Counted from the first letter of the stretch, positions 19,458 through 29,469 are shown. The stretch is 64,000 nucleotides of DNA from Marinobacter sp. ANT_B65 (GCF_002407605.1 NZ_NXGV01000003.1:282890-346889), one strand, 5' to 3'. The notes: generated by a model from the sequence alone, not told the origin. Program-made: numbers and translations.

Positions 19458-20036
19458 ATGACCAATAATAAAAATGTCGTCGCACTGGACCTTCCGATTC
19501 CAGACATGAAAGACCTCCCGGATGATGTCAGAAAGTACTTTGAAATCTGCATCGAAAAACTGGGAATGGTTCCTAATGTTCTCACAGCCTTCAGCCAGAA
19601 CCTGAAGCAACTGGATGGTTTCACCCGCTTCTATAACGAGTTAATGATGGGCGAGAGTGAACTCAGCAAGCTGGAACGGGAAATGGTTGCTGTTGTCGTC
19701 TCATCAGAAAACAAATGCTTTTATTGCCTGGTGGCTCACGGAGCCGCTGTGCGCGTCCTGAGCGGCGACCCGGCGCTGGGCGAGCATCTGGTCATGAATT
19801 ACCGGTCAGCCCGACTGGACAAGCGCCAGCGCGCAATGCTTGATTTCGCGTCCATCCTTACCCGTTCCCCTGCAACGGTTGCAGAAGCCGAAGTGCAGGC
19901 ACTTCGGGATGCAGGGTTCAGCGACCGCGGCATCTGGGATCTTAGCAACGTGATCGGCTTCTACAATATGTCCAACCGCGTAGCTATTGCCAGTGACATG
20001 CGCCCTAACCCTGAATACCACAGCCAGAGTCGCTGA
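19458..20036 (+). CDS. AhpD-like (carboxymuconolactone decarboxylase family) peroxidase-related protein
   Basis: A 192-residue all-helical protein of the peroxidase-related/AhpD-like group. The redox motif is KCFYCLVAHGAAVR (Cys-x2-Cys with following His), as in AhpD. GAGG lies before the ATG. It is nine bases after liuE and 51 before a CoA ligase, so it is made with the leucine enzymes. It might protect against peroxides made by flavin dehydrogenases; no substrate can be read from the sequence. Confidence 0.83.
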   Translation: MTNNKNVVALDLPIPDMKDLPDDVRKYFEICIEKLGMVPNVLTAFSQNLKQLDGFTRFYNELMMGESELSKLEREMVAVVVSSENKCFYCLVAHGAAVRVLSGDPALGEHLVMNYRSARLDKRQRAMLDFASILTRSPATVAEAEVQALRDAGFSDRGIWDLSNVIGFYNMSNRVAIASDMRPNPEYHSQSR

Positions 20037-20087
20037 CAGACTCAAAAAATCTCAGACCTCGAAGACAAAAACAACCGGAGGCAAACA

Positions 20088-21773
20088 ATGAATCAGACTC
20101 TTCCAAGCTACACCAGCGGTACCTCCAAAACACCGTTGCTGGGCATGACCATCGGCGAAATGCTCGACCGCACAGCCGACAAGTATCCCGATAACGAAGC
20201 CCTGGTGTGTCTGCATCAGGACATCCGCTGGACCTACAAGGAATTCCTTGCCAAGGTCAATGAGGCAGCGCGAGCGTTTCTGGCCATCGGCGTCAAACGT
20301 GGCGACCGCGTGGGCATCTGGGCACCCAACCGGTATGAATGGACGGTTACCCAATTTGCCACGGCCAAGGTCGGGGCCATTCTCGTAAACATCAACCCGG
20401 CCTACGGCATGTATGAACTGGAATACGCCATGAACCTGGCCGGTATCAGCGTGCTGGTCACAGCCGACAGCTTTAAAGCGTCCAACTACCGCCAGACTCT
20501 CTACGATCTGGCGCCTGAGCTGAAAGTGGGTACCCCCGGAAAGATCAAGGCCCAACAGCTTTCTGATCTGCGCGCAGTGATCAATCTGGATACTGAAAAA
20601 CACGCAGGTATGTGGAGCTGGGATGAATTCACCGGCTTTGCGGGTGACATCAGCCAGGACGAAGTAAACAAGGTACAGAGTCAACTGCAGTTTGATGACC
20701 CCATCAACATACAGTTCACCTCAGGCACAACCGGAAACCCCAAGGGTGCCACCCTCACCCACCACAACATTCTGAATAACGGATTCTTTGTGGGTGAAAG
20801 CCAGGTCCTGACAGAGAAAGATCGCCTGGTCATTCCCGTACCTCTGTACCACTGCTTCGGCATGGTGATGGGCAATCTGGGCTGCATTACCCACGGCTCC
20901 ACAATGATCTACCCGGGAGAAGGCTTTGAACCGAAAGCCGTTCTGCAGGCAGTGCACCAGGAAAAGGCTACAGCACTCTATGGCGTCCCAACCATGTTCA
21001 TCGCAGAGCTGGCTGAACCGGATTTCGAGTCCTATGATCTTTCAACCCTTCGCACCGGCATCATGGCCGGATCCATCTGCCCGGCGGAGGTGATGAAAAA
21101 GGTCAACGGTAATATGAACATGAAAGAGGTTCAGATTGCCTATGGCATGACTGAAACCAGCCCGGTATCCACTCAGACCAGTTCCCTCGACCCCTTCGAG
21201 AAGCAGGTCACCACCGTGGGCCGGACACAGCCACATCTGGAAACCAAAATTGTCGACCCGGGAACCGGAAACGTAATGCCCCGTGGCGAAATTGGTGAGT
21301 TGTGCACCCGCGGCTATAGCGTGATGCTGAAATACTGGAACAACGAAGAAAAGACCCGGGAAGCTATAGATGACGCCGGCTGGATGCACACAGGCGACCT
21401 GGCGACCATGGACGACGAAGGTTATGTTCAGATTGTCGGCCGCATCAAGGATATGGTGATCCGCGGCGGTGAAAACATCTACCCGAAAGAAATTGAGGAA
21501 TTCCTCTACACCCACCCCTCTATCGAAGAAGTTCAGGTAACCGGTATTCCCGACGACAAGTTCGGTGAAGAACTGGTCGCCTGGGTAAAACTGCGCCCGG
21601 ATGCTGACCAGGTAGATGCGGATGACCTCATGGCCTTCTGCAAAGGCAAGATTGCCCACTTCAAAATCCCCCGGAATTACAAATTCGTGGATGAATTCCC
21701 GATGACGGTGACCGGCAAGATTCAGAAGTTCAAGATGCGGGAAATTTCCATTGAGGAAATGGGACTGAAGTAG
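20088..21773 (+). CDS. AMP-forming acyl-CoA synthetase, last gene of the liu operon
   Basis: A 561-residue ligase of the FadD-like group. P-loop [16 protein letters not shown] (about residues 211-226), YGMTETSPV, hinge region [20 protein letters not shown], then [15 protein letters not shown], and the C-terminal catalytic Lys in [19 protein letters not shown] lies before the ATG. Position at the end of the liu operon suggests it activates isovalerate, acetoacetate or a similar short branched acid, but the fold alone does not say. A strong terminator follows at 21805-21830. Confidence 0.9.
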   Translation: MNQTLPSYTSGTSKTPLLGMTIGEMLDRTADKYPDNEALVCLHQDIRWTYKEFLAKVNEAARAFLAIGVKRGDRVGIWAPNRYEWTVTQFATAKVGAILVNINPAYGMYELEYAMNLAGISVLVTADSFKASNYRQTLYDLAPELKVGTPGKIKAQQLSDLRAVINLDTEKHAGMWSWDEFTGFAGDISQDEVNKVQSQLQFDDPINIQFTSGTTGNPKGATLTHHNILNNGFFVGESQVLTEKDRLVIPVPLYHCFGMVMGNLGCITHGSTMIYPGEGFEPKAVLQAVHQEKATALYGVPTMFIAELAEPDFESYDLSTLRTGIMAGSICPAEVMKKVNGNMNMKEVQIAYGMTETSPVSTQTSSLDPFEKQVTTVGRTQPHLETKIVDPGTGNVMPRGEIGELCTRGYSVMLKYWNNEEKTREAIDDAGWMHTGDLATMDDEGYVQIVGRIKDMVIRGGENIYPKEIEEFLYTHPSIEEVQVTGIPDDKFGEELVAWVKLRPDADQVDADDLMAFCKGKIAHFKIPRNYKFVDEFPMTVTGKIQKFKMREISIEEMGLK

Positions 21774-21804
21774 GCGTCAGAGCTGCCCCCCTGAGCGTTC
21801 GATT

Positions 21805-21830
21805 GCCCCGGGATACCGGGGCTTTTTTTT
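21805..21830 (+). terminator. Rho-independent terminator of the liu operon
   Basis: GCCCCGG at 21805-21811 pairs with CCGGGGC at 21816-21822 around a GATA loop, followed by eight T residues at 21823-21830. It stands 31 bases past the stop of the CoA ligase. Confidence 0.93.
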
Positions 21831-21867
21831 GCCTATTAAAATCTGATTGACTGAAGCACAACTTCGT

Positions 21868-21906
21868 GATGTTATCATGGTTAACATTGTTACCGCCGAT
21901 AACATC
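21868..21906. promoter_or_regulatory. Candidate operator before the TetR gene
   Basis: GATGTTATC at 21868-21876 is an exact inverted copy of GATAACATC at 21898-21906, 21 bases apart. An inner imperfect pair, GGTTAAC and GTTACC, lies between them. The position 18 bases before the chosen TetR ATG fits an autoregulatory operator. If the gene really starts at 21847 or 21877 the repeat would be inside the coding region. Confidence 0.5.
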
Positions 21907-21924
21907 AAGCGAGCCAAGACACCC

Positions 21925-22548
21925 ATGGCAAAACCGGCCTACCATCATGGCGACCTGCCTCTGCAGGTTCAGCATCTGGCACTCGACACACTCAGGTCGC
22001 AAGGAGACGCCTCCATCAGCCTGCGCGCCCTTGCCAAGCAGTTAGGTGTCAGCGCACCGGCGTTATACCGGCATTTTTCAGATCGCGACACACTACTGGC
22101 TGAACTGGCCATCGGCGGGTTTGAAGCCCTGCGCGAACGGCTCCAGGCCGTAGATCAGGAGGCCCCGCGCAAGGCCTTGATCGAGATTGGACGGGTGTAC
22201 GTCAATTTCGCTCAGGATGAGCCCAACCTCTACCGCCTGATGTTCGGCGGCCGTGTTCTGCCCAAAGGCGCGCATCCCCGGCTGGATGCCGCCGGGAAAA
22301 GCGCGTTCCAGATTCTCGAAAACACCGTGGCCCGCGCCAGGCAGCTTGGGTATCTCAAGGCTTCCCCTGTTTCGCTTATCACAGCAGCAGCCTGGTCTCT
22401 GGTACACGGGCTGTCACAACTCACCATCGACGGCCATTTGCCCGCGGCAAAGACCGACCCCATGTTGACCGAAGGCGTACTCGGCTTATTACTGGACGGC
22501 TCCCGGTCTGATCACCAACAACAATCACAACAGGATTTGATCTTATGA
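21925..22548 (+). CDS. TetR family transcriptional regulator
   Basis: A 207-residue regulator from the ATG at 21925. The DNA-binding helix-turn-helix is at about residues 25-55, with SISLRALAKQLGVSAPALYR as core and HFSDRDTLLAELA after it. The remaining helices form the ligand pocket. I prefer ATG 21925 because MAKPAYHHGDL is the usual N-terminus of this subgroup; TTG 21847 and ATG 21877 are in frame upstream. Its stop overlaps the next gene's start (ATGA at 22545), so it is probably the regulator of that oxidoreductase. Confidence 0.88.
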   Translation: MAKPAYHHGDLPLQVQHLALDTLRSQGDASISLRALAKQLGVSAPALYRHFSDRDTLLAELAIGGFEALRERLQAVDQEAPRKALIEIGRVYVNFAQDEPNLYRLMFGGRVLPKGAHPRLDAAGKSAFQILENTVARARQLGYLKASPVSLITAAAWSLVHGLSQLTIDGHLPAAKTDPMLTEGVLGLLLDGSRSDHQQQSQQDLIL

Positions 22549-24170
22549 GCAGCCCCAAACCGAGTACCCTCCGTATTGGCCGTCGCTATCGCGCCAACCG
22601 GCTTAACGGCCCTTATGATGCCATTATCATTGGCTCCGGCATTGGCGGCCTCACTGCTGCCGCCTGCATGAGCAAGATGGGCAAAAAGGTTCTGGTGCTT
22701 GAACAGCACTACACTGCAGGCGGCTTCACCCACAGCTACGACCGTAACGGCTATGAGTGGGACGTAGGTGTGCATTACATCGGCGACATGGGCTCCGACC
22801 AGACAATGGGCAAGCGCCTGTTTGACCACATTACCGATGGCCAGTTGCACTGGGCGCCCCTGGATGCCCATTACGACCGTATTTTCCTGGGCGACAAACA
22901 GGTAGATCTGGTCGCCGGCCCGAAGGCCTTCCGTGCGGAACTGGTGAAAACCTTCCCGGAAGAAGAACAGGCCATAGACACATACCTGGATTACCTGCGC
23001 CAGGTAGCCAAGGCCATGCCGGGAATTGTTCTGGGCAAGGTTCTGCCGGATGTGGCTGCCGGCCCGCTGAGTATGCTCACCAAACGCCGTGCCCCGGATT
23101 TCCTGAACAAGCCGACCCGCGAGGTGCTCGAAGGCATTACCAGCAATCAGGAACTGATTGCTGTGCTTACCGGCCAGTGGGGAGATAACGGCCTGCCGCC
23201 GGCTGAGTCCAGTTTCATCATTCACTCACTGATTGCCCGCCATTACCTCCACGGTGGTTACTACCCTATCGGTGGTGCTTCAGAAATGGCCAAGACCATC
23301 ATCCCGGTAGTACAGAAAAGCGGTGGCGAAGTTTTTACCTACGCCGACGTAACCGGCATTCTGATCGAGAAAGGCAAAGCCGTGGGCGTTCGCATGGCAG
23401 ACGGCGCAGAGATTCGTTCTCCACTGGTCATCAGCAACGCCGGCGTGTTCAATACCTTTAACAAACTGCTACCCAAAGAGGCACCGGACTGGGACTACTA
23501 CCAGGACAAGCTGACGACCGTGAAGCGCTCCATGGCCAGCAATTGCCTGTATATCGGCCTGCAGGATACTGCTGAGAACCTCGGGCTGCCAAAAACCAAC
23601 TACTGGATCTACCCCGGCGCAGATTACGAAAAACAGGTTAAGGACTTCATGGCCAACCCGGAAGCCAATGACATACCTCTGACCTATATTTCGTTCCCCT
23701 CCGCCAAAGACCCCAGCTTTGCCGAGCGCTACCCTGGCCGCGCCACCATCGAGATCGTGGCACCCGGCCCATTTGAATGGTATGAAAACTGGGCCGACAA
23801 AACCTGGGGCAAACGAGGTGAAGATTACGAGGCAAAAAAAGAAGAATACGCCCAGCGCCTGCTGAAAAAGCTATACGAGAAGTTTCCGCACCTTGAAGGC
23901 AAAGTAGACTATTACGAGTTATCTACTCCACTTTCCACGGATTACTTCTGCCGCTACAGCGAAGGGGAAATCTACGGTCTGGACCACACCCCTGACCGCT
24001 TCGAGCTGGACTGGCTGAAACCCAAAACCCGCATTCCCGGTCTTTACCTTACCGGCCAGGACATCATGACCTGTGGCGTAGTTGGAGCAATGCTCGGTGG
24101 CCTGCTGACAACGATTGCGGTGAGCGGTTTCAAGGGGCTTCCGCTTGCGAAGAAGATGTTTGTAGGCTAA
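22545..24170 (+). CDS. FAD-dependent oxidoreductase, phytoene desaturase/retinol saturase-like
   Basis: A 541-residue flavoprotein of the phytoene-desaturase superfamily. The FAD-binding dinucleotide fold is IIIGSGIGGLTAAACMSKMG followed by an acidic strand end LEQH (about residues 27-55), and the C-terminal FAD block is GLYLTGQDIMTCGVVGAMLGG. The closest recognisable pattern is all-trans-retinol 13,14-reductase-like proteins, but no carotenoid genes are nearby, so the natural substrate may be another unsaturated lipid. It overlaps the TetR gene by four bases and is presumably controlled by it. Confidence 0.87.
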   Translation: MSSPKPSTLRIGRRYRANRLNGPYDAIIIGSGIGGLTAAACMSKMGKKVLVLEQHYTAGGFTHSYDRNGYEWDVGVHYIGDMGSDQTMGKRLFDHITDGQLHWAPLDAHYDRIFLGDKQVDLVAGPKAFRAELVKTFPEEEQAIDTYLDYLRQVAKAMPGIVLGKVLPDVAAGPLSMLTKRRAPDFLNKPTREVLEGITSNQELIAVLTGQWGDNGLPPAESSFIIHSLIARHYLHGGYYPIGGASEMAKTIIPVVQKSGGEVFTYADVTGILIEKGKAVGVRMADGAEIRSPLVISNAGVFNTFNKLLPKEAPDWDYYQDKLTTVKRSMASNCLYIGLQDTAENLGLPKTNYWIYPGADYEKQVKDFMANPEANDIPLTYISFPSAKDPSFAERYPGRATIEIVAPGPFEWYENWADKTWGKRGEDYEAKKEEYAQRLLKKLYEKFPHLEGKVDYYELSTPLSTDYFCRYSEGEIYGLDHTPDRFELDWLKPKTRIPGLYLTGQDIMTCGVVGAMLGGLLTTIAVSGFKGLPLAKKMFVG

Positions 24171-24249
24171 TAAACAAACGTAATGCCGGCGGTGCTGCAG
24201 AAAAGCAGATGCCGGAATCCTTACAGACCTATTGCGCAACCGGGGCCTT

Positions 24250-24939
24250 ATGAAAACCATAGGTTTAATCGGCGGCATGAGTTGGGAATCTACCCAGACT
24301 TATTATCGCCTGATCAACCAGCAAGTTCGGGAACGCCTTGGCGGGCTTCACTCGGCCAGGATCCTGCTCTACAGCTTAGACTTTGCCGAGATTGAAGCTC
24401 TCCAGCACAAGGGGGACTGGAACGGAACGGCGGAAATACTGACATCGGCGGCGCAATCCATTAAGGCAGGTGGAGCCGATTTCCTCCTTATCTGCACCAA
24501 CACCATGCACAAGGTTGCACCACAAATCGAGCAGGCTACGGCCATGCCTCTGCTTCACATCGCCGATGCGACCGCCAGGGTGTTGATCGAAGACGGGATA
24601 ACCTCGGTAGGGTTACTTGGCACCCGGTTCACTATGGAACAGGCTTTCTATCGGGAGCGCCTGGAGGAAAAGGGAATCACTGTTTTCGTTCCCGATGATA
24701 ATGAACGGGAATCTGTACACAGGATCATCTACGAAGAGTTGTGCCACGGCATTATCAATTCCGGGTCGAAATCTACTTATCTGGATATCGTAGATTCACT
24801 GGCCGCACGCGGAGCTCAGGCCGTCATTCTTGGATGTACCGAGATCGGATTACTGATCCAGAACTCTGATTCGCAGGTTGCGCTGTACGACACAACAGAA
24901 ATTCATGCAGCGCAAGCCGTCGAACTGGCACTCAGATAG
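24250..24939 (+). CDS. Aspartate/glutamate racemase family protein
   Basis: A 229-residue PLP-independent racemase-family protein. N-terminal GLIGGMSWEST, first catalytic Cys in LICTNTMHK, and second Cys in ILGCTEIGLLI are all present, so it should be active, probably on aspartate or a related amino acid. The ATG at 24250 starts the conserved MKTIGLIGG; the upstream in-frame start at 24232 is rejected. It converges on the TPR gene with about 60 bases between stops. Confidence 0.9.
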   Translation: MKTIGLIGGMSWESTQTYYRLINQQVRERLGGLHSARILLYSLDFAEIEALQHKGDWNGTAEILTSAAQSIKAGGADFLLICTNTMHKVAPQIEQATAMPLLHIADATARVLIEDGITSVGLLGTRFTMEQAFYRERLEEKGITVFVPDDNERESVHRIIYEELCHGIINSGSKSTYLDIVDSLAARGAQAVILGCTEIGLLIQNSDSQVALYDTTEIHAAQAVELALR

Positions 24940-24999
24940 CCAGCTATGGTTACCCGCTGTATGGGTACAGAGAAAATGTCACACGACATGTGCATGCTT

Positions 25000-26616
25000 T
25001 CAGCCAGAGCTCAGTGCCTGAAGCTGCTTATAAGCCTTCGCTGCGCCCTTGGTACCAAGTTCTGCCGCACGTTTTGCATCTTTTTTTGCAGCGGCAAAAT
25101 CCTGAAGATGATAGTGGGTTCCGGAGCGTTCAAGATATGCCCTGCCATCATCAGGATTGTATGACAGGTAGCGCGCCCAGTACTCCAGGATGTCCTGAGT
25201 TTTACCCATCTTGAACAGTGCGTAATCCACGGCCTTATAATAATCAAAGGTTGCAGGGCTCAAGCTTATCGCCTTATCAAGAGCATCCCTGGCCTCCGCA
25301 AACTTCTTGTTCGCGATTAATTGCTTGGCAAAATTAAATAGAGAAGCGGGATCCTGTGTATCAACTTCAGAACTGACGGGTGTGTTCGGTTCAAAAAATT
25401 CTGAATCAGGATGACGAGCGATAGCCAACAAACTCTGCCGCAGTCGCTCTGTCGGTTCATGGTCAGGATCCAGAGCGCTCGCACGCTCAACATCTTTGAA
25501 TGCCTGATCATAATGTTTCAGTCCGGCATATATGCGAGCACGAGTAAGAAAATAGCTACTGTTATCTTCCTCCTGGTCAATGGCCGTGTTTGCATCCTTG
25601 AGGGCTCGTTCAAGGTTATTCAGGCGTCGGTAGGTTTTTGCACGCAAATGAAAAGTCCGCGCATCGCTACCCCGCTCTATCGCAACATCCAGCAACTCCA
25701 GGGCTTTCTCATACTCTCCATTGATATAGGACATGCGCCCCGCTTCATAAGCCGTATATTCAAGCAGCCGCCTGATATTCGGATTCCGGTTAGCCTGGGC
25801 CTGAGCGCCCTGAGCAAAGCCCAGCATTGAGATCACTGAGCCCCCCCACTTTGGATCCAGAGTCTCAAGATAGAATTTACGCGCAATATAGTTAGCCGGG
25901 TACCGATCATTTGCAACCTCAAGTGCCTCCTGCGCCACTATGTACTGCCCTGTAGCTTTAGCCGCATTGATCTGTAAACAATAGGCCCAAAGCGCCTGAG
26001 GCTCCAGAGACAGCCCAAGCTCGACATCCGAGTTCGCAAGAGCCAGCCAATGCTTCATGCTGTCAATATTTTCTTGAGGTGTTTTGTCAATATAGGCACC
26101 GCCCCTGGCGTCCCAGGCACGGGAAATCCGATAACTTGCACGCGCGAGATAGGATGTATAGGTGTCAGGAAAAAGGGCCACCCAGTCATCGAATATTGTC
26201 TCCCAGTGACTCTCGCTCAGCCAGAACGCCCTGTACGCAGCCTGCAACTCAACGTCCTGACTGATATCGCTCTGGACAGTAACCTGCAGCCTTGAAAGCA
26301 GGTCGTTAAGCTGGCTGAAGTTCCGGGCTTCGAGCATACGCCTTATCTTCAGAGACTCGCTTGAACCAGGATGATTATAGTTCACCCGAGTCACGACTGT
26401 GCCTGGCTGCGTGGTTTCCGCAAGAGAGGGGCGGTTCCGGGGAGCTTGAGTCGGTTTTGCAGACTCCATCTTCTTCAATGAAGATACATTCTTTTGCGGT
26501 GGCCTGTCGCTGAAATGACGCTGGCCAGACTCATCAACCCATTGGTATACCTGCGCCTGGGCGAGCGAAGACACAGCAAGCATAAACAACAGACTGCAAT
26601 GTAAAATATTAGGCAC
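25000..26616 (-). CDS. Secreted DUF4124/TPR-repeat protein
   Basis: A 538-residue exported protein. A signal peptide (about 20 residues, ending SSLAQA) is followed by the DUF4124 pattern YQWVDESGQRHFSDRPP, a basic Pro-rich linker, then mostly helical repeats. TPR-like units are clear from about residue 270 on, for example ALELLDVAIERGSDARTFHL and NNLERALKDANTAIDQEED. The GTG at 26616 is preferred, with AAGGAG five bases upstream; GTG 26622 sits on that site. No enzyme motif; it probably acts as a protein-binding scaffold in the periplasm. Function unknown. Confidence 0.85.
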   Translation of the reverse strand: MPNILHCSLLFMLAVSSLAQAQVYQWVDESGQRHFSDRPPQKNVSSLKKMESAKPTQAPRNRPSLAETTQPGTVVTRVNYNHPGSSESLKIRRMLEARNFSQLNDLLSRLQVTVQSDISQDVELQAAYRAFWLSESHWETIFDDWVALFPDTYTSYLARASYRISRAWDARGGAYIDKTPQENIDSMKHWLALANSDVELGLSLEPQALWAYCLQINAAKATGQYIVAQEALEVANDRYPANYIARKFYLETLDPKWGGSVISMLGFAQGAQAQANRNPNIRRLLEYTAYEAGRMSYINGEYEKALELLDVAIERGSDARTFHLRAKTYRRLNNLERALKDANTAIDQEEDNSSYFLTRARIYAGLKHYDQAFKDVERASALDPDHEPTERLRQSLLAIARHPDSEFFEPNTPVSSEVDTQDPASLFNFAKQLIANKKFAEARDALDKAISLSPATFDYYKAVDYALFKMGKTQDILEYWARYLSYNPDDGRAYLERSGTHYHLQDFAAAKKDAKRAAELGTKGAAKAYKQLQALSSG

Positions 26617-26757
26617 GAACACTCCTTGTCAGTTTCTTCCCCCAGACCCTTAATTGCCCCATGGGGTTATCGGTACCAGACTAACGCGTAAGCAGCAAAA
26701 TCCAGTGGTACACGGTCACATATTGGTAAGGTGACCCGTCCCTGACCTTTACCTGCC

Positions 26758-28254
26758 TCACTGCTTCCGGAAAAGCAGCAATAAGGGTATTGCCAGCAGT
26801 GTCATCCACGCCATGAGCTGAAAATCGTTAAGGTAACCGATAGCAGCGGCCTGACGACTTAATTCTCCATTGAGAATGGCAAGCGCCTGGTCCGTTGAGC
26901 CAAGGCTACCGCCCTCCTCAAGCAGCCGCTGAACCGGATCACGATAGGGAGAGAGCTGCTCACCCAGCACCGCATGATTGGTCTGGGTACTGCGGACAGC
27001 GAGTGCAACCATCACCGAGATACCAATGCTGCTACCAATATTCCTGATCAGGCTGAACATAGACGTTCCTTCGGTACGGTAACCTGTTGCCAGTGTGGAA
27101 AAGGTGATAGTGCTCAGTGGCACAAACACCAGCCCCAGACCAACCCCCTGAATCAGGCCAGTCCTGACTAGAGCCCAAGGGCTGATATCCAGATTGAACT
27201 GCGCCATCTGGAACAGAGAGAAGGACATCAGAATAAGGCCGATGCCTATCAGAAACCTGGCATCCACGACATTGAGCAGGCGGCCAACAACAATCATGGC
27301 GAGCATACTGCCGACGCCACGGGGAGCCAGCACCTGGCCGGTGGTAATCACCGGAAAGCCCATAAGGTTCTGGAGAAATGGCGGCAGCAGCGCCAGAGTA
27401 GCCAGCAGAACCACGCCAACAATAAATATAAATACCAGACCCAGAATCAGGTTTCGGTCTTTGAACAAGCCCGGCTCCAGAAAGGGTTCCTTTGCGGTCA
27501 TCATGTGTGCGATGAACATATACAGACACAAGGCTGAAATCAGCGATTCAATGATGATTTCCATGGAGGAGAACCAATCCAGACTCTGACCACGATCCAG
27601 CATCAACTGCAGAGAGCCGATGGCCAGGGACAGCAACGCAAACCCATACAGATCGAAGCGCCGAGGTTCCTTTTCGGTTTCTTTCACAAACATGAGAATG
27701 CCCAGGAGAGCAAGAACACCGAATGGCAGGTTAATCAGGAATACCCAGCGCCAGTTGTAATATTCAGTAAGGTAACCACCCAGCGTCGGGCCAAGAATAG
27801 GGCCGACCATAACACCGACTCCCCACATAGCCATGGCGGAGCCATGCTTCTCCTTCGGGTAGGTATCCAGCAGCACCGACTGGGACAGCGGAACCAGTCC
27901 TGCGCCAAACACGCCCTGCAATACCCGGAACAGCACCATTTCTTCCAGTGAGGTGGCAATACCGCATAGCATTGACGTTACGGTGAAGCCGATAACAGCG
28001 GTCACGAACAGCCTTTTACGGCCCATACGGGCAGCCAGAAAACCGGTCATGGGCGTCATGATCGCAGCCGCAACAATATACGATGTCAGCACCCAGGCAA
28101 TCTGCTCTGAGGTAGCCGACATACTCCCCTGCATATGGGGTAAGGCGACATTTGCAATGGTGGTATCAACTGCCTGCATAATTGTTGCAAGCATAATAGA
28201 TACGGTGATCAACCCCCTGTTCGCAGTACCCGAACCAATTGTCTGGCCGCTCAC
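26758..28254 (-). CDS. MFS efflux transporter, DHA2 (EmrB/QacA) family
   Basis: A 498-residue integral membrane protein with about 14 hydrophobic segments. Typical motifs: the early MQAVDTTIANVALPHMQGSM stretch, the loop GFLAARMGRKRLF, and motif C-like GPILGPTLGGYLTEYYNWRW. These mark the EmrB group of proton-driven drug exporters that pair with an EmrA-type adaptor. The GTG start overlaps the stop of the adaptor gene by four bases (GTGA), so the two are translated together. Substrates are unknown. Confidence 0.92.
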   Translation of the reverse strand: MSGQTIGSGTANRGLITVSIMLATIMQAVDTTIANVALPHMQGSMSATSEQIAWVLTSYIVAAAIMTPMTGFLAARMGRKRLFVTAVIGFTVTSMLCGIATSLEEMVLFRVLQGVFGAGLVPLSQSVLLDTYPKEKHGSAMAMWGVGVMVGPILGPTLGGYLTEYYNWRWVFLINLPFGVLALLGILMFVKETEKEPRRFDLYGFALLSLAIGSLQLMLDRGQSLDWFSSMEIIIESLISALCLYMFIAHMMTAKEPFLEPGLFKDRNLILGLVFIFIVGVVLLATLALLPPFLQNLMGFPVITTGQVLAPRGVGSMLAMIVVGRLLNVVDARFLIGIGLILMSFSLFQMAQFNLDISPWALVRTGLIQGVGLGLVFVPLSTITFSTLATGYRTEGTSMFSLIRNIGSSIGISVMVALAVRSTQTNHAVLGEQLSPYRDPVQRLLEEGGSLGSTDQALAILNGELSRQAAAIGYLNDFQLMAWMTLLAIPLLLLFRKQ

Positions 28255-29393
28255 TCAGCCTCTCCGGCCAGTTCAGGCGCGGCGTCGGATCCAAACACTC
28301 GCTGGATCCAGGACGTGACCGGTTGTATGAAGGCGGGGCCACGGGTTTGGGGGCCGGTATCGACAGAAACCGTCACACTCATTCCTGAAACCAGACCAGG
28401 CGCATCCGGCGTGTTTTCCAGCTCGACTCTCACAGGAATTCGCTGCACAACCTTCACCCAGTTGCCGGTCGCGTTCTGTGCTGGCAAAACGGAAAACTCG
28501 GAACCAGCTGCACCGGCAATACTTCCAACACGCCCTTGCCACGTATAATCCGGATAAGCGTCTACGCTTACCTCAACCTTCTGGCCCGGCTGAACATGGG
28601 TTAGCTGTGTTTCTTTCAGGTTGGCCTCCACCCATATACCCGAAACGGATACCAGGCTCATAGCTGCGCGATTGGGATCCGCATACTGGCCTTCTACCGG
28701 TATCTTTGAAGCGATGCCGTCGAAACGCGCCAATACCCGAGTATCATCAAGATCCTTTCGGGCCGTATCGAGTGCTGACTGGGCCTCGCGATAGAGTGGA
28801 TGCTTCTCGACCGCAATATCCGGATCGCCGATCAAACCAGCCTTAATGCGCTCAAGGCCCGTCTGTACCTGCTGAATCTGTTGCCCTGCCAGTTCCATTT
28901 TGTGGTGATAGCTGTCCAGCACCGATTCGGAAACCGCACGCTTTTTCGCTAACTCCCTTTGCCGCTCATATTCACGCTGCGCAAACGCGTGATTATTCAT
29001 GGCCACCGCAAGTTCCTGCTGCTTTTCCCGGTAACTGGCTTTCATGGCTTCAATCTCGGCTTGCACTTCTTCCCGCCCGGATTGCGCTTTCTGGAGGGCA
29101 ATTCGATAACGCAAGGGATCTATCTCAAACAACAGCTCCCCTCTTTTCACACTCTGATTTTCTTTAACTCCAACATTGATAACCGTGCCGGACACCTCAG
29201 GAACCACAGAGATCATGTCAGCGCGCACATAAGCATTTTCAGTTTCTATATAACGGCCGCCAAGGAGGTAGAAAATAACAGCTGCCAGAATCACTGCGAG
29301 AGGGATAACGGTGAGCAGCACGAACCTTCTGCTGACACGCCCTGATTCGTTAGAAATAAACTTTCCGGATAGTCTTTCTGAGTTATTGCGCAT
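28251..29393 (-). CDS. HlyD/EmrA family membrane fusion protein
   Basis: A 380-residue periplasmic adaptor. One N-terminal membrane segment (about residues 20-42, FVLLTVIPLAVILAAVIFYL), a lipoyl-like half (ISVVPEVSGTVINVGVKENQ), a long alpha-hairpin rich in Gln, Glu and Arg, and the second barrel half (VEGQYADPNRAAMSLVS). It links the EmrB-type pump to an outer-membrane channel. ATG 29393 is chosen on an AGGA/GGGA region; ATG 29423 is an in-frame alternative lacking a ribosome site. It is transcribed from the TATAAT-containing region at 29454. Confidence 0.9.
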   Translation of the reverse strand: MRNNSERLSGKFISNESGRVSRRFVLLTVIPLAVILAAVIFYLLGGRYIETENAYVRADMISVVPEVSGTVINVGVKENQSVKRGELLFEIDPLRYRIALQKAQSGREEVQAEIEAMKASYREKQQELAVAMNNHAFAQREYERQRELAKKRAVSESVLDSYHHKMELAGQQIQQVQTGLERIKAGLIGDPDIAVEKHPLYREAQSALDTARKDLDDTRVLARFDGIASKIPVEGQYADPNRAAMSLVSVSGIWVEANLKETQLTHVQPGQKVEVSVDAYPDYTWQGRVGSIAGAAGSEFSVLPAQNATGNWVKVVQRIPVRVELENTPDAPGLVSGMSVTVSVDTGPQTRGPAFIQPVTSWIQRVFGSDAAPELAGEAE

Positions 29394-29453
29394 CGTATCC
29401 CGGTTCCTGAAAGTGTAAAGCATGGCTCAGCCAGCATATTTATAAGCTAGAGC

Positions 29454-29469
29454 ATTATAAGCATGCTTA
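29454..29469 (-). promoter_or_regulatory. Candidate promoter and overlapping operator for the efflux pair
   Basis: On the minus strand a perfect TATAAT (-10) lies at 29459-29454, and the perfect palindrome TAAGCATGCTTA covers 29458-29469, just upstream and overlapping it. No good -35 box is seen. A repressor at this palindrome would block the promoter; no regulator gene is adjacent. Confidence 0.5.
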
